Of a stretch of DNA of 64,000 nucleotides, positions 30,373 to 43,508 are shown one piece after another; the stretch's first letter is position 1, and every line of letters begins with the position of its first letter. The DNA lies in the NCBI GenBank assembly GCA_024508855.1, contig JANINJ010000089.1, positions 1 through 64,000 on the forward strand. Reading direction: 5' to 3'. Both the position numbers and the translations under genes were made by a program. Below the pieces are notes generated by a model. The model was not told the origin of the DNA. It ran no database searches and saw nothing but the letters and a program-made list of their open reading frames with translations. The stretch comes from Xanthobacteraceae bacterium. Lineage in GTDB: Bacteria > Pseudomonadota > Alphaproteobacteria > Rhizobiales > Xanthobacteraceae.

Positions 30373-31487
30373 TTGTGACCACGCCTAACGACGCCATCGC
30401 CGCCCCAATTGACGACATGCGCGCCGAATCGGAAAAAAATATTTCCGGTGCGCCGTCACTCGAACGGATGCGCGCCACCAACGATCCGCGCGGCAACAAG
30501 CAGCCGCGGCAGAACAACGGCCAGCCGCGCCGCGACCGTCGCGATGTCCATGGCTGGGTGATTCTCGACAAGCCGATCGGCATGACCTCGACGCACGCAG
30601 TCGCCGTGGTGAAACGGCTGTTCCAGGCCAAGCGCGCCGGCCATGCCGGCACCCTCGATCCGCTGGCGTCCGGCGGACTGCCGATCGCACTCGGCGAAGC
30701 CACCAAGACGGTGCCGTTCGTGATGGATGGCCGCAAGCGCTACCGCTTTACCGTGACCTGGGGCGAGGAGCGCGACACCGACGACACCGAGGGCCGCGTC
30801 ACCCAGACCAGCGACCGGCGTCCCACCACCGAGGCGATCCGGGCGCTGCTGCCGCAGTTCACGGGGATCATCCTGCAGACGCCGCCGCAATATTCGGCGA
30901 TCAAGATCCAGGGCGAGCGCGCCTACGACCTCGCCCGCGACGGCGAGGTGGTGGAGCTGAAGCCTCGCGAGGTCGAAATTCACGAATTAATGCTTACAGA
31001 TCAATTGGATAGCAACCAGTCCGTGTTCGAGGCCGAATGCGGCAAGGGCACCTATGTGCGGGCGCTGGCCCGCGACATGGGCCGCCTGCTCGGCTGCTAC
31101 GGCCATATCAGCGCGCTGCGGCGGACGCTGGTTGGCCCGTTTGACGAGGCCGACATGATTCCGCTGGCGGAATTGGAGGCTTTATGCGATAGAGCCGCGT
31201 CCGGCGAGGGTAGCCTCGCCGACGCGCTTTTGCCCGTTGAGACCGCGCTGGACGACATCCCGGCACTGGCCGTCACACGGGCTGATGCGGCAAGGCTCCA
31301 TCGGGGCCAGGCCGTTTTGTTGCGCGGACGGGATGCGCCCACTTCTAGCGGCACAGTCTATGTCACGGTGGCAGGCCGGCTTTTGGCGCTTGCCGAACTT
31401 GGCAACGGCGAACTCATCCCCAAGCGTGTGTTCAACCTGACCGGACTGACTGCCAGTTCCGATCGCAAAGACAACGAAAGAGTGTGA
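30369..31487 (+). CDS. truB: tRNA pseudouridine(55) synthase TruB
   Basis: A 372-residue pseudouridine synthase. The catalytic aspartate is in [12 protein letters not shown] (about 94-105), the [12 protein letters not shown] motif lies at about 180, and a PUA-like C terminus follows. The first 55 residues form a polar extension not found in E. coli TruB. It makes pseudouridine 55 in the T-loop of tRNAs. ATG 30369 overlaps the rbfA stop, and rpsO follows two bases after the stop. Confidence 0.94.
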   Translation: MIVTTPNDAIAAPIDDMRAESEKNISGAPSLERMRATNDPRGNKQPRQNNGQPRRDRRDVHGWVILDKPIGMTSTHAVAVVKRLFQAKRAGHAGTLDPLASGGLPIALGEATKTVPFVMDGRKRYRFTVTWGEERDTDDTEGRVTQTSDRRPTTEAIRALLPQFTGIILQTPPQYSAIKIQGERAYDLARDGEVVELKPREVEIHELMLTDQLDSNQSVFEAECGKGTYVRALARDMGRLLGCYGHISALRRTLVGPFDEADMIPLAELEALCDRAASGEGSLADALLPVETALDDIPALAVTRADAARLHRGQAVLLRGRDAPTSSGTVYVTVAGRLLALAELGNGELIPKRVFNLTGLTASSDRKDNERV

Positions 31488-31489
31488 CG

Positions 31490-31759
31490 ATGTCGATTAC
31501 CGCAGAACGCAAAGCGGAAGTCATCAAGACGAATGCCAAGAAGGCCGGTGATACCGGTTCGCCCGAGGTTCAGGTCGCGATCCTGTCGGAACGCATCGCC
31601 AACCTCACCGAGCACTTCAAGACCCACACGAAGGACAACCATTCGCGCCGTGGTCTGCTGAAGCTCGTTTCCACGCGCCGCTCGCTTCTCGACTACGTCA
31701 AGAAGAAGGACGAGGCGCGGTACAAGGCGCTGCTCGAGAAGCACAACATCCGTCGCTGA
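31490..31759 (+). CDS. rpsO: 30S ribosomal protein S15
   Basis: An 89-residue S15 of standard length. [27 protein letters not shown] (about 21-47) is the universal S15 signature, and the C terminus is [15 protein letters not shown] 31490 is preferred; a GTG two codons upstream lies across the truB stop. The ribosome-binding site is GAAAGAG. S15 binds the 16S central domain early in assembly and often autoregulates its mRNA. A hairpin follows at 31770-31791. Confidence 0.97.
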   Translation: MSITAERKAEVIKTNAKKAGDTGSPEVQVAILSERIANLTEHFKTHTKDNHSRRGLLKLVSTRRSLLDYVKKKDEARYKALLEKHNIRR

Positions 31760-32174
31760 GCGGCGTTTCGCGCGCGCAGCTTTGCGTGCGCTTCCCGACG
31801 TGGCTCTTCCGGCAAAGCCAGCTTTAGCGGATCAGGCCACGTTTATCTCAAGGGTGTGGGCGCCTGTCGGTGTCCGCACATTGCGTTCAGCAGCAATCCG
31901 GCGGCTGGACGATGACGGGCAAGGTGCCCGTCGCGCGGGCCGACGGCCAAGAGCCAGCAGAAGGCCAGGAGCCATGGCCCGCACCACGGAAGGGATGCCA
32001 GCCATCCAAAATACAAAAGCCAGATACCAAGGCCATGGCAGGATCGCAGGACGCTGGTTTCGCGTACGCGTCGCTCGATGCGGACGTCACGCCGGACAGC
32101 GTCCTGCCGTCTTGCGCATGGCTTTCGTATGTGGGGCCGGTACACCTTCCGCGGACACATGAAAGAAAATGACC
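31760..32174 (+). promoter_or_regulatory. Long rpsO-pnp intergenic/leader region
   Basis: The 415 bases contain no convincing gene. There is a stable hairpin after rpsO (31770-31791, stem GCGCGCGCA/TGCGTGCGC, loop GCTT) with no clear T-tract. Inverted GCCA/TGGC patches and short repeats around GGCCAAGAGCCAGCAGAAGGCCAGGAGCC occur at about 31942-31976. pnp mRNA leaders are often structured targets for RNase III and PNPase autoregulation, and that is the likely role here. Confidence 0.5.
31770..31791 (+). other. Stable hairpin after rpsO
   Basis: The stem GCGCGCGCA / TGCGTGCGC (nine pairs, one G-T) with loop GCTT starts 11 bases after the rpsO stop. The T-tract is weak (TTCCC), so it may be an RNA processing or stability element rather than a full terminator. 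Confidence 0.55.
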
Positions 32175-34328
<2,154 letters not shown>

Positions 34329-34350
34329 TCGTTGCAGACGAGTGATTACA

Positions 34351-34380
34351 AAAGGGCGGCTCTTGAGCCGCCCTTTTTGT
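34351..34380 (+). terminator. Intrinsic terminator of pnp
   Basis: The perfect stem GGGCGGCTC / GAGCCGCCC with a TT loop is preceded by an A-run and followed by TTTTTGTTT. It is 22 bases after the pnp stop and closes the rimP-to-pnp region. Confidence 0.92.
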
Positions 34381-34452
34381 TTGCCGTACTTCTTTGAAGT
34401 GCCATGGCGGACAGCTCTGAATCCGGGTGCTGAAAAATTGTTTCCATGAAGC

Positions 34453-34554
34453 CGTCATCCTGAGGTGCGAGGCGTTCTTCACGCCGAGCCTCGAAGGGCG
34501 ACGGCTTCATCCTTCGAGGCTCGCGACTTTCGTCGCTCGCACCTCAGGATGACG
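34453..34554. repeat. Palindromic repeat, family D, copy 2; contains the oxyR stop codon
   Basis: The left arm GTCATCCTGAGGTGCGAG and right arm CTCGCACCTCAGGATGAC (from about 34537) form a perfect long inverted repeat. Internal TTCGAGGCTCG/CGAGCCTCGAA segments make nested hairpins. The right arm overlaps the end of oxyR: the final codons and TGA at 34544-34546 are made of repeat sequence. Confidence 0.85.
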
Positions 34555-35479
34555 AACCCGGCATCGGCTTCGAGTCATCGTCCACACATCCCTTCACCAC
34601 CTCGCCCAGCGCCGCGAAATCGGCCTTGCGGGGCGAGGTCTTGCGGAATGCCAGCCCGATACTGCGGCCGGGCTGCGGGTCTTCGAGCCGCAGAAACCTC
34701 ACGCGCTCGTCGCGCGCTTCGACGTCGGCGGCGATCTCGGGGATCAGCGTCACGCCGTAACCGCCCGCCACCATCTGCATCACCGTCGAAAGGCTGGATG
34801 CCCCGAACGCCATGCTCGCGGGGCCTGCGGATGGTCCGCGCGGAATCGTCGAGCAGAAGGCGAGCGCCTGATCGCGCAGACAGTGGCCGTCTTCGAGCAG
34901 GATCAGGCGCGACTGGTCGATGTCGCGCGCCGCGACGCGGCGATCGCCGGTGCGTGGATCGTTCGCGGGCACCGCCAGCAGGAACAGATCGTCGAACAAG
35001 GTGATGGTGTCGATGTCCGGCTCGCCGAGCGGCATCGCCAGCATCGCGGCGTCGAGTACGCCGCTTCTGATCTCGTCGACCAGGAGCCGCGTCTGCGTCT
35101 CGCGCAACTCCAGACGCAATTCCGGAAATTTCGATTGCAACATTGGAAGGATGCGCGGCAGCACGTAAGGCGCGAGCGAGGGAATGATGCCGAGCGTCAA
35201 TCGCCCGGTCAGCGGCTTGGCGCGATACCGCGCGAAATCGACGAGGTCGATCGACGCAGCCAGCACCTGCTCGCCACGGCGCGCGATTTCGCGGCCGATC
35301 TCCGTCAACGCAACTTCGCCGGGCCGCCGCTCCACCAGCGTCACGCCGAGAAATTGCTCGAGGTCGCGGATCTGCATCGACAGCGCCGGCTGGGTAATGG
35401 CGCAGGCTTCTGCGGCGCGGCCGAAATGGCCGTGGCGCGCGAGCGCGGCGAGATAGCGAAGCTGCTTGAGCGTGACCAT
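34544..35479 (-). CDS. oxyR: Hydrogen-peroxide-sensing LysR regulator OxyR
   Basis: A 311-residue LysR-type regulator. The N-terminal HTH reads LKQLRYLAALARHGHFGRAAEACAITQPALSMQI. In the sensor domain, LEDGHCLRDQALAFC places Cys200 and Cys209 exactly like the Cys199/Cys208 redox pair of E. coli OxyR. It should sense peroxide by disulfide formation and activate the divergent katG. The last residues (PGSSS) and the stop are encoded by a repeat element, so the C terminus may differ from close relatives. ATG at 35477-35479. Confidence 0.94.
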   Translation of the reverse strand: MVTLKQLRYLAALARHGHFGRAAEACAITQPALSMQIRDLEQFLGVTLVERRPGEVALTEIGREIARRGEQVLAASIDLVDFARYRAKPLTGRLTLGIIPSLAPYVLPRILPMLQSKFPELRLELRETQTRLLVDEIRSGVLDAAMLAMPLGEPDIDTITLFDDLFLLAVPANDPRTGDRRVAARDIDQSRLILLEDGHCLRDQALAFCSTIPRGPSAGPASMAFGASSLSTVMQMVAGGYGVTLIPEIAADVEARDERVRFLRLEDPQPGRSIGLAFRKTSPRKADFAALGEVVKGCVDDDSKPMPGSSS

Positions 35480-35483
35480 GGTC

Positions 35484-35508
35484 GATCAGATAAACTTATT
35501 ATGAGATC
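35484..35508. promoter_or_regulatory. Candidate OxyR operator (GATC-N2-ATAA-N5-TTAT-N2-GATC)
   Basis: A 25-base dyad with symmetric GATC and ATAA/TTAT elements begins five bases before the oxyR start codon and about 240 bases from katG. LysR regulators commonly bind such dyads next to their own gene to repress themselves and act on the divergent target. Assignment to OxyR rests on position and symmetry. A separate katG-proximal promoter must exist further right (35520-35700). Confidence 0.55.
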
Positions 35509-35725
35509 AAAACAAATGGGCTGGACCTGATGCTAGATATATTCCAAGGTTGGATATCTCCAAGTTGCCGGAAGGAAGACAGCCGTGGCTGACCCTTTTC
35601 CATCGAGCACCAGCGCCGGCGCGCCTCTCAGGGCAAACGCAGCTTTGCGCTGACGTTCTCAATTGGAAAAACCGTAGCTTGGACGTCGTCATCGCTCGTT
35701 ACATCGGGCAATGCGGCGGCAATGA

Positions 35726-37933
<2,208 letters not shown>

Positions 37934-37994
37934 GCCCTGCAACCACGCCTCAAGCGCGACGATCCATTCGCATCGCTTGAGGCCATCGACACAA

Positions 37995-38024
37995 AGCCCC
38001 TGCGACCTGTCGCAGGGGCTTTTC
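37995..38024 (+). terminator. Intrinsic terminator of katG
   Basis: The stem AGCCCCTGCGA / TCGCAGGGGCT (11 perfect pairs) with loop CCTG is followed by TTTTC. It is 62 bases after the katG stop. Confidence 0.9.
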
Positions 38025-38114
38025 ATTTGCGTCGCGATATAGCCATCTCATCCTCTTACAAGCTCGCTGCGCCGCTCACGGCGAAGCAATCGCTGGAAAA
38101 GGGATGAAACTCGG

Positions 38115-38711
38115 ATGATGAAGCTCTATTGGTCGCCTCGCTCTCGCTCGTTCACTGCGCTCTGGCTGCTGGAGGAAACCGGGCAACCCTATGAGCGCGT
38201 GCTGACCGACATCTCAACCGGCGCGCAAAAGACGCCGGAATTCCTCGCCGTCAATCCGATGGGCAAGGTGCCGGCGCTGGGCGACGGCGATGTCGCAATC
38301 GCCGAATCGGCGGCGATCTGTGCGTATGTCGCCGAGCGTTTTCCCGATGCGAAGCTGGCGCCGCCGCTCGGCGACCCGCGCCGCGCCAAATATCTGCAAT
38401 GGCTGTTCTTCGGACCGAGCTGCATCGAACCGGCGCTGATCCAGATCTTCACCAAGCTGGAAGTGCCGTCGAGCACGGCCGCATGGGGCAGCGCCACGCA
38501 GGTGTTCGACGTGCTCGACAAGGCGCTGGAAAAAGGTCCGTGGATTCTCGGCAACGACTTCTCGGCCGCCGATATCGTGATCGGCTCCGGACTGAATTTT
38601 GCGATCCGCCAGTTCAAGATGGTGCCGTCGCGCCCGGCCTTCGATCGCTACATCGATGCTTGCGTAGCGCGGCCTGCATTCCAGCGCGCGGAGAAGATCG
38701 CGGCGGGATAG
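38115..38711 (+). CDS. Glutathione S-transferase family protein
   Basis: A 198-residue soluble GST. The thioredoxin-like N-terminal domain runs MKLYWSPRSRSFTALWLLEE..., with the cis-Pro region NPMGKVPAL at about 47-55 and the glutathione-contacting ES pair in IAESAAIC. An all-helical C-terminal domain contains the N-capping box FSAADIVIG. A serine or tyrosine near residues 7-11 would be catalytic. The substrate is unknown. Two consecutive ATG codons (38115, 38118) are possible starts. It is convergent with fabI. Confidence 0.85.
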   Translation: MMKLYWSPRSRSFTALWLLEETGQPYERVLTDISTGAQKTPEFLAVNPMGKVPALGDGDVAIAESAAICAYVAERFPDAKLAPPLGDPRRAKYLQWLFFGPSCIEPALIQIFTKLEVPSSTAAWGSATQVFDVLDKALEKGPWILGNDFSAADIVIGSGLNFAIRQFKMVPSRPAFDRYIDACVARPAFQRAEKIAAG

Positions 38712-38735
38712 AGCACTATCCAACTGAACCAACTT

Positions 38736-38824
38736 CGTCATGCCCGCGCTTGTCGCGGGCATCCACGTCTTCTCGACGACTCAGCAGCAAAGACGTGGAT
38801 GGCCGGGACAAGCCCGGCCATGAC
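38736..38824. repeat. Palindromic repeat, family B (CGTCATGCCCGCG type), copy 1
   Basis: The left hairpin CGTCATGCCCGCGCTTGTCGCGGGCAT is followed by CCACGTCTT. A mirrored AAGACGTGG-ATGGCCGGGACAAGCCCGGCCATGAC lies to the right. The whole is an inverted repeat centred on about 38780. The element is intergenic, after the GST gene. Two relatives occur at 39707-39795 and 52134-52223. Confidence 0.8.
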
Positions 38825-38865
38825 CAAAGTAAAATTTACGTACAAATATAACGGTGCGAAAAGCA

Positions 38866-38882
38866 TTCGCACCTCAGGATGA
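38866..38882. repeat. Solo half of family D repeat
   Basis: TCGCACCTCAGGATGAG is the same sequence as the right arm of the 34453-34554 element, here without a partner. It abuts the 3' end of fabI (stop at 38888-38890). Confidence 0.6.
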
Positions 38883-38887
38883 GGCTC

Positions 38888-39688
38888 TTACTCCTCGCCG
38901 CCCTTCAATTCGTCCGGATGCGGCATCGAGATGATGTTGTAGCCGGAATCGACGAAGTGGATTTCGCCGGTGACGCCGCCGGACAATTCGGACAACAGAT
39001 ACAGCGCAGTGCCGCCGAGTTCGTCGAGCGTGACGCCGCGGCCGAGCGGCGAGTGCTTCTGCTGGAATGCGAACATCGCACGCGCGTCACCGATGCCGGA
39101 GCCTGCCAGCGTGCGGACCGGACCGGCGGAGACCGCGTTGACGCGGATTCCCTGTCGGCCGAAATCCGACGCGAGGTAACGCACCGAAGCTTCCAGCGCC
39201 GCTTTCGCCACGCCCATCACGTTGTAGTTCGGCATCACGCGCGTTGAGCCACCGAAGGTCAGCGTGATGATCGAACCGCCGTTCGGCATCAGTTCGGCAG
39301 CGCGCTTGGTCACTTCGGTGAAGGAGAAGCACGAGATCACCATGGTGCGCGAAAAGTTCGCGCGGGTGGTGTCGGCATAGCGGCCTTTCAGCTCGTTCTT
39401 GTCGGAGAAGCCGATGGCGTGCACGATGAAATCGATCGTGCCCCACTTCTCCTTGAGCGCGGCGAAGGTGGCGTCGACGCTGGCGATGTCCTCGACGTCG
39501 CAAGGCAGCACCAGATCCGCCTTGAGCGATTCCGCCAGCGGCTTGACGCGCTTGCCGAGCGCTTCGCCCTGATAGGTGAAGGCCAGTTCGGCGCCGTGCG
39601 CGGACAGCATCTTCGCGATTCCCCAGGCGATCGAATGATCGTTGGCGACCCCCATGATGAGACCGCGCTTGCCTTGCATCAGTTGCAT
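38888..39688 (-). CDS. fabI: Enoyl-[acyl-carrier-protein] reductase (NADH) FabI
   Basis: A 266-residue SDR-fold enzyme that catalyses the last reduction in each round of fatty acid elongation. The nucleotide loop is IMGVANDHSIAWGIA (about 11-25), and the active-site Tyr155 and Lys162 (YNVMGVAK, Tyr-x6-Lys) are present. ATG at 39686-39688 gives MQLMQGKRG; an in-frame ATG at 39712 lies inside a repeat and is less likely. It is the third gene, after fabA and fabB, on the minus strand. Confidence 0.94.
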   Translation of the reverse strand: MQLMQGKRGLIMGVANDHSIAWGIAKMLSAHGAELAFTYQGEALGKRVKPLAESLKADLVLPCDVEDIASVDATFAALKEKWGTIDFIVHAIGFSDKNELKGRYADTTRANFSRTMVISCFSFTEVTKRAAELMPNGGSIITLTFGGSTRVMPNYNVMGVAKAALEASVRYLASDFGRQGIRVNAVSAGPVRTLAGSGIGDARAMFAFQQKHSPLGRGVTLDELGGTALYLLSELSGGVTGEIHFVDSGYNIISMPHPDELKGGEE

Positions 39689-39706
39689 TGTCCGCACTCT
39701 CTTGTT

Positions 39707-39795
39707 CGTCATGCCCGGCTTTATGCCGGGTATCCACGTCTTGCTTGATTCACAACGATCAAGACGTGGATGGCCGGGTCAAGCCCGGCCATGAC
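39707..39795. repeat. Palindromic repeat, family B, copy 2 (between fabI and fabB)
   Basis: CGTCATGCCCGGCTTTATGCCGGG-TATCCACGTCTTG is mirrored by CAAGACGTGGATGGCCGGGTCAAGCCCGGCCATGAC. It fills most of the 139-base fabB-fabI gap, within what would be a single transcript, and may cap or stabilise the upstream fabA-fabB message. Confidence 0.8.
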
Positions 39796-39827
39796 GCTGA
39801 ACTTGCTTTTCGGATCGCCTCAAAAAC

Positions 39828-41051
39828 TCACGCATCGAGCCGCTTGAACACCAGCGTCGCGTTGGTGCCGCCGAAGCCGAACGAATTCGACAGCACGGTG
39901 CCGACCTTGGCGTTGTCGATGCGCTTGCGCACGATCGGCATGTCCGCGAATACCGGGTCGAGTTCCTGGATGTTGGCGCTTTCGCAGATGAAGCCGTTGT
40001 TCATCATCAGCAGCGAATAGATCGCTTCCTGCACGCCGGTGGCGCCGAGCGAATGGCCGGTCAGCGACTTGGTGGCGGAGATCGGCGGGCACTTGTCGCC
40101 GGTGCCGAACACTTTTCGGATCGCCTCGATTTCCGGCGGATCGCCGGCCGGCGTCGAGGTGGCGTGTGGATTGATGTAATCCACCGGACCCTTCACCGTC
40201 GCCATCGCCATCTTCATGCAGCGCTCGGCACCCTCGCCCGATGGCGCCACCATGTCGTAGCCATCCGAGGTCGCGCCGTAGCCGATGATCTCGCCGTAAA
40301 TGCGCGCGCCGCGCGCCTTGGCATGTTCGAGTTCTTCCAGCACCAGCACGCCGGCGCCGCCGGCGATGACGAAGCCGTCGCGGTTGACGTCATAGGCGCG
40401 CGAGGCCGTTGCCGGCGTATCGTTGTACTTCGAGGACATCGCACCCATGGCGTCGAACAGCACGGACAGCGACCAGTCGAGTTCCTCGCACCCACCGGCG
40501 AAGATGATATCCTGCTTGCCGATCTGGATCGTTTCGTAGGCGTTGCCGATGCAATGGTTGGAAGTTGCACAGGCCGACGAGATCGAATAGTTCACGCCCT
40601 TGATCTTGAACCAGGTGGCGAGCGTCGCAGACGCGGTCGACGACATCGCCTTCGGCACCGCGAACGGACCGACGCGCTTCGGTCCCTTGGTGCGCGTGGT
40701 ATCGGCGGCTTCGACGATGGTGCGCGCCGACGGTCCGCCCGATCCCATGATGATGCCGGTGCGCTCGTTGGACACGTCCGACGGCTCGAGACCCGAATCG
40801 CGGATCGCCTGTTCCATGGCGACGTGGTTCCACGCCGCACCTTCGGCAAGAAAACGCATCGCGCGCCGATCGATGACGTCGGCCGGATTCAGCGTCGGCG
40901 CACCCTGCACCTGGGAACGGAATCCAAGCTCGGCGTATTTCTCCGCACGCGTGATGCCGGACTTGGCCTCAAAAAGGCTCGCAAGCACTTCCTGGGTGTT
41001 GTTTCCGATGGATGAGACAATTCCCATCCCGCTAACGACAACCCGCCTCAT
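39828..41051 (-). CDS. fabB: Beta-ketoacyl-ACP synthase I (FabB)
   Basis: A 407-residue condensing enzyme. The catalytic Cys161 is in [12 protein letters not shown], and two histidines are in [11 protein letters not shown] and TGHSLGATG, giving the C-H-H triad of KAS I/II. Pairing with fabA points to FabB, which elongates the cis-3-decenoyl product towards unsaturated fatty acids. ATG at 41049-41051 has GAGG upstream; an in-frame start at 41102 would overlap the approach to fabA. It is 78 bases downstream of fabA. Confidence 0.94.
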   Translation of the reverse strand: MRRVVVSGMGIVSSIGNNTQEVLASLFEAKSGITRAEKYAELGFRSQVQGAPTLNPADVIDRRAMRFLAEGAAWNHVAMEQAIRDSGLEPSDVSNERTGIIMGSGGPSARTIVEAADTTRTKGPKRVGPFAVPKAMSSTASATLATWFKIKGVNYSISSACATSNHCIGNAYETIQIGKQDIIFAGGCEELDWSLSVLFDAMGAMSSKYNDTPATASRAYDVNRDGFVIAGGAGVLVLEELEHAKARGARIYGEIIGYGATSDGYDMVAPSGEGAERCMKMAMATVKGPVDYINPHATSTPAGDPPEIEAIRKVFGTGDKCPPISATKSLTGHSLGATGVQEAIYSLLMMNNGFICESANIQELDPVFADMPIVRKRIDNAKVGTVLSNSFGFGGTNATLVFKRLDA

Positions 41052-41129
41052 GATCGCCTCGCCCTGTCTTGCATTGGTGAGTGAACCCGGCCGGCACGAC
41101 ACAACCTTGCCATGCCCGCCGGAATGAAT

Positions 41130-41660
41130 TTATGCCGTCGGCGACGGACCCGCATCCTGCTTGAACAGGCCAACCTTCAGATCCTTGGCGCGGTAGATAA
41201 TCTCGCCGTCCGCGGAAAGCGAGCCATCGGCAATCCCCAGCCACAATTTTGAACGCATGACCCGTTTGACGTCGACGGTGTACACGACCTTGCGGATATT
41301 CGGCAGCACCTGGCCGGAGAATTTCAGCTCGCCGAGGCCGAGCGCGCGGCCGGGGCCGATGCCGCCGGACCAGCCAAGGAAAAAGCCGACCATCTGCCAC
41401 ATTGCGTCGAGGCCGAGGCAGCCCGGCATCACCGGGTCGCCCTTGAAATGGCAGCCGAAGAACCAGAGGTCCGGTTTCACCTCGAGCTCGGCGCGAACCA
41501 GGCCCTTGCCGTATTCCCCGCCGGTATCGGAAATTTCGTCAATACGGTCGAACATCAGCATCGGGGGCAACGGCAGCTGGGCATTGCCGGGACCGAACAG
41601 TTCGCCGCGGCCGCACGCCAGCAGATCTTCGTATTCATAACTGCCGCGCTTGTCGTGCAT
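41130..41660 (-). CDS. fabA: 3-hydroxydecanoyl-ACP dehydratase/isomerase FabA
   Basis: A 176-residue hot-dog-fold enzyme. The active-site His71 ([23 protein letters not shown]) and Asp85 match His70/Asp84 of E. coli FabA. It dehydrates and isomerises the C10 intermediate and so starts unsaturated fatty acid synthesis. AAGG lies upstream of ATG 41658-41660. It is the first gene of the minus-strand fabA-fabB-fabI set and divergent from irr, an arrangement conserved in rhizobia as far as I recall. Confidence 0.96.
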   Translation of the reverse strand: MHDKRGSYEYEDLLACGRGELFGPGNAQLPLPPMLMFDRIDEISDTGGEYGKGLVRAELEVKPDLWFFGCHFKGDPVMPGCLGLDAMWQMVGFFLGWSGGIGPGRALGLGELKFSGQVLPNIRKVVYTVDVKRVMRSKLWLGIADGSLSADGEIIYRAKDLKVGLFKQDAGPSPTA

Positions 41661-41996
41661 GCCGTATTGCCTTTTCCTGAAGGGCCATTAACTCGGGATC
41701 GCGGAACAGCCCCGGTTCCACGTCGTGAGCGATTCATCGCCCACGCGAGAGCAAAACCCACCGCCGGGGTTCATACAAGCCCCTAAAGGGCTTGATTCCA
41801 GCGGGAAATTCGGCTGTCTCGTGAAAAACGTGTCCCGCAACTCCCGCGTGCTCTCTATCACGCGAGCCCGGCGCGGCAAAGCGCGCAACGCCGGTCCGAG
41901 GCAATCCGTCCCAGATCGTGCCAGTTGCGAAAAACTTGCATCTGATGCCGCTTTGCCTGTATTGTCACATAGAGTTTGTGTGTTGAAGGCGATTGG
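41661..41996. promoter_or_regulatory. Divergent fabA/irr intergenic region with two hairpins
   Basis: A 336-base region with no gene. It contains CAAGCCC-CTAAA-GGGCTTG (41776-41794) and CGCGTG-N8-CACGCG (41845-41864), both perfect. A promoter for irr is likely near TTGCCTGTATTGTCACATAGAG (about 41954-41975). No clear iron-control element was recognised. Confidence 0.5.
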
Positions 41997-42503
41997 GTGC
42001 CTGACGTGGAAGTTGAAAACAATCTGAGAGTTGTAGCCGACGACGAGGCTGGCCATGAGGCCATGGGCCATGGACGTCCGGCTGCTTTGACGGGCTGCCC
42101 GTGGCACGACGTCAACGAGATGCTGCAGTCGGTGGGCCTGCGCCCGACCCGGCAGCGCATGGCGTTGGGCTGGCTGCTGTTCGGCAAGGGTGCCCGGCAT
42201 CTGACCGCCGAAATGCTCTACGAGGAAGCGACCCACGCCAAGGTGCCGGTGTCGCTGGCGACCGTCTACAATACCCTCAACCAGCTGACCGATGCCGGCC
42301 TGCTGCGTCAGGTCAGCGTCGACGGCACCAAGACCTATTTCGACACCAACGTCACCTCGCACCATCACTTCTATCTGGAAAACAGCCACGAGCTGGTCGA
42401 CATCCACGACCCGCATTTGATGCTGCAGAAGATGCCGGAAGTGCCGGAAGGCTACGAAATCAGCCGCGTCGACATGGTCGTCCGCCTGCGCAAGAAGCGC
42501 TGA
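41997..42503 (+). CDS. irr: Iron response regulator Irr (heme-responsive, Fur superfamily)
   Basis: A 168-residue Fur-superfamily protein. The heme regulatory motif GCPWHD (Cys34 with this start) lies near the N terminus, and the second heme site HHHF is in TSHHHFYLENSHELVD. Both are found in Bradyrhizobium japonicum Irr. In that organism Irr is stable under iron limitation, controls heme synthesis and iron genes, and is degraded on heme binding. No ATG fits; GTG 41997 with AAGG seven bases upstream is preferred, and GTG 42006 is possible. It is followed by a strong terminator. Confidence 0.95.
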   Translation: MPDVEVENNLRVVADDEAGHEAMGHGRPAALTGCPWHDVNEMLQSVGLRPTRQRMALGWLLFGKGARHLTAEMLYEEATHAKVPVSLATVYNTLNQLTDAGLLRQVSVDGTKTYFDTNVTSHHHFYLENSHELVDIHDPHLMLQKMPEVPEGYEISRVDMVVRLRKKR

Positions 42504-42524
42504 ATCGGCATTCGCTCGGATTGT

Positions 42525-42560
42525 ACTCCGCCAGCCGCGAGGCTTGGCGGAGTTTTTATT
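42525..42560 (+). terminator. Intrinsic terminator of irr
   Basis: The stem ACTCCGCCAGCC / GGCTTGGCGGAGT (12 pairs, one bulged or mismatched base) with loop GCGA is followed by TTTTTATTT. It starts 21 bases after the irr stop. It also lies just beyond the end of the convergent SH3 gene and might serve both strands. Confidence 0.9.
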
Positions 42561-42571
42561 TGGGCTTCGCG

Positions 42572-43096
42572 TCAGTTCACCTTCTCGTCGGCATAGACGC
42601 CCCAGAGGCGCTCCTGCTCGATCCAGCCGTCGAAGCCGTCGCCGGTGATGTAGCACCATTTCCCGTTGCAGCGCTTGACCTGCGCCACGACTCCCGCTTG
42701 CAGGCGGGCGGCGACTGCACTGCTGGTATCGGCGCGGTCGTACAACGACGCCAGTTCGTCCTTCGACTTCATGGTCACGACCGCGGTGCGGCGGCCGGAC
42801 AATAGCGAGTGATAGACCCAGCCTTCGGCGCCTTCGGAATCGCGCACGCGCCGCCAGTTTTCAAACTCGGCGGTGACCTCCACCGGCAGTCCGGCCCGAG
42901 TGTAGATCCAGCTCACGTCGTTGTCCTTGGTCGGCCCGCGGCGGACGTTGACGTGGTCCGATTTGAGACTGACGTAACGCGGGATCGGCAGACCGCTGAC
43001 GGTACCGACCGCGACCGCCGAACGACTCGCGGTCAACGGTGCGGCAATCATCGCGACCACGAATACCACCGAAGTCACTACACCCCTGAACGCCAT
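42572..43096 (-). CDS. Exported SH3-like domain protein
   Basis: A 174-residue protein with an N-terminal hydrophobic signal segment (GVVTSVVFVVAMIAAPLTASRSAVA). Two bacterial SH3 repeats follow: YVSLKSDHVNVRRGPTKDNDVSWIY (about 42-66) and a second ending CNGKWCYITGDGFDGWIEQERLWGVY. Such proteins usually bind peptidoglycan or other envelope polymers in the periplasm; the ligand here is unknown. ATG at 43094-43096 has GGGGA upstream; a GTG six codons earlier is an alternative. It is convergent with irr. Confidence 0.85.
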   Translation of the reverse strand: MAFRGVVTSVVFVVAMIAAPLTASRSAVAVGTVSGLPIPRYVSLKSDHVNVRRGPTKDNDVSWIYTRAGLPVEVTAEFENWRRVRDSEGAEGWVYHSLLSGRRTAVVTMKSKDELASLYDRADTSSAVAARLQAGVVAQVKRCNGKWCYITGDGFDGWIEQERLWGVYADEKVN

Positions 43097-43508
43097 CGAT
43101 CGGTCCCCTGCCACGCGTCAATCGCACTTCAATCCCCACCACCCGAGGATCGCGAGACCAGCGGCACCGCGATCGCTGAAAGCGGCTGCCGACGGCGCCC
43201 GCTTCCCGGTTCCGCACCTGCTCCGGAGATCGGCAAGGGTTCCGGCATGGGTTCTTGTCTTGGCCCGGCCTTCTGCTAGAGAGGACCAAACGCCATCAAC
43301 CCAACAACAGCCTGAACTGCGCCAGGCGGCTCTGAGGAAACCCTGCGAACCAAGGATCATCGGATCGGTGCGGCTGCCGCAGTTTCGATCACCCCGGTTA
43401 ATGAGGACTGAACGCACGTGTCCCGAACATCAATTTCGCGCCGCCTTGCAGCACGTTGGCCGATGCGGCGTTGCGCGGCGGTCCAGCTACGTTTCGTGAG
43501 TGCAAGAC
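43097..43508. other. 412-base intergenic region, no gene recognised
   Basis: The region lies between the divergent SH3 gene (minus) and the 2-hydroxyacid dehydrogenase (plus). It has open frames on both strands, but their composition (Arg/Ser/Pro-rich) and lack of ribosome-binding sites argue against coding. No strong hairpin or family A-E repeat was seen. It must hold both promoters. Confidence 0.5.

Noticed and set aside
31870-32172. Open frame of 100 codons in the rpsO-pnp gap
   Set aside because: No ribosome-binding site and no recognisable protein pattern; more likely an RNA leader.
43118-43499. Open frames on both strands between the SH3 and dehydrogenase genes
   Set aside because: Arg/Ser/Pro-rich, no ribosome-binding site, overlapping on opposite strands.
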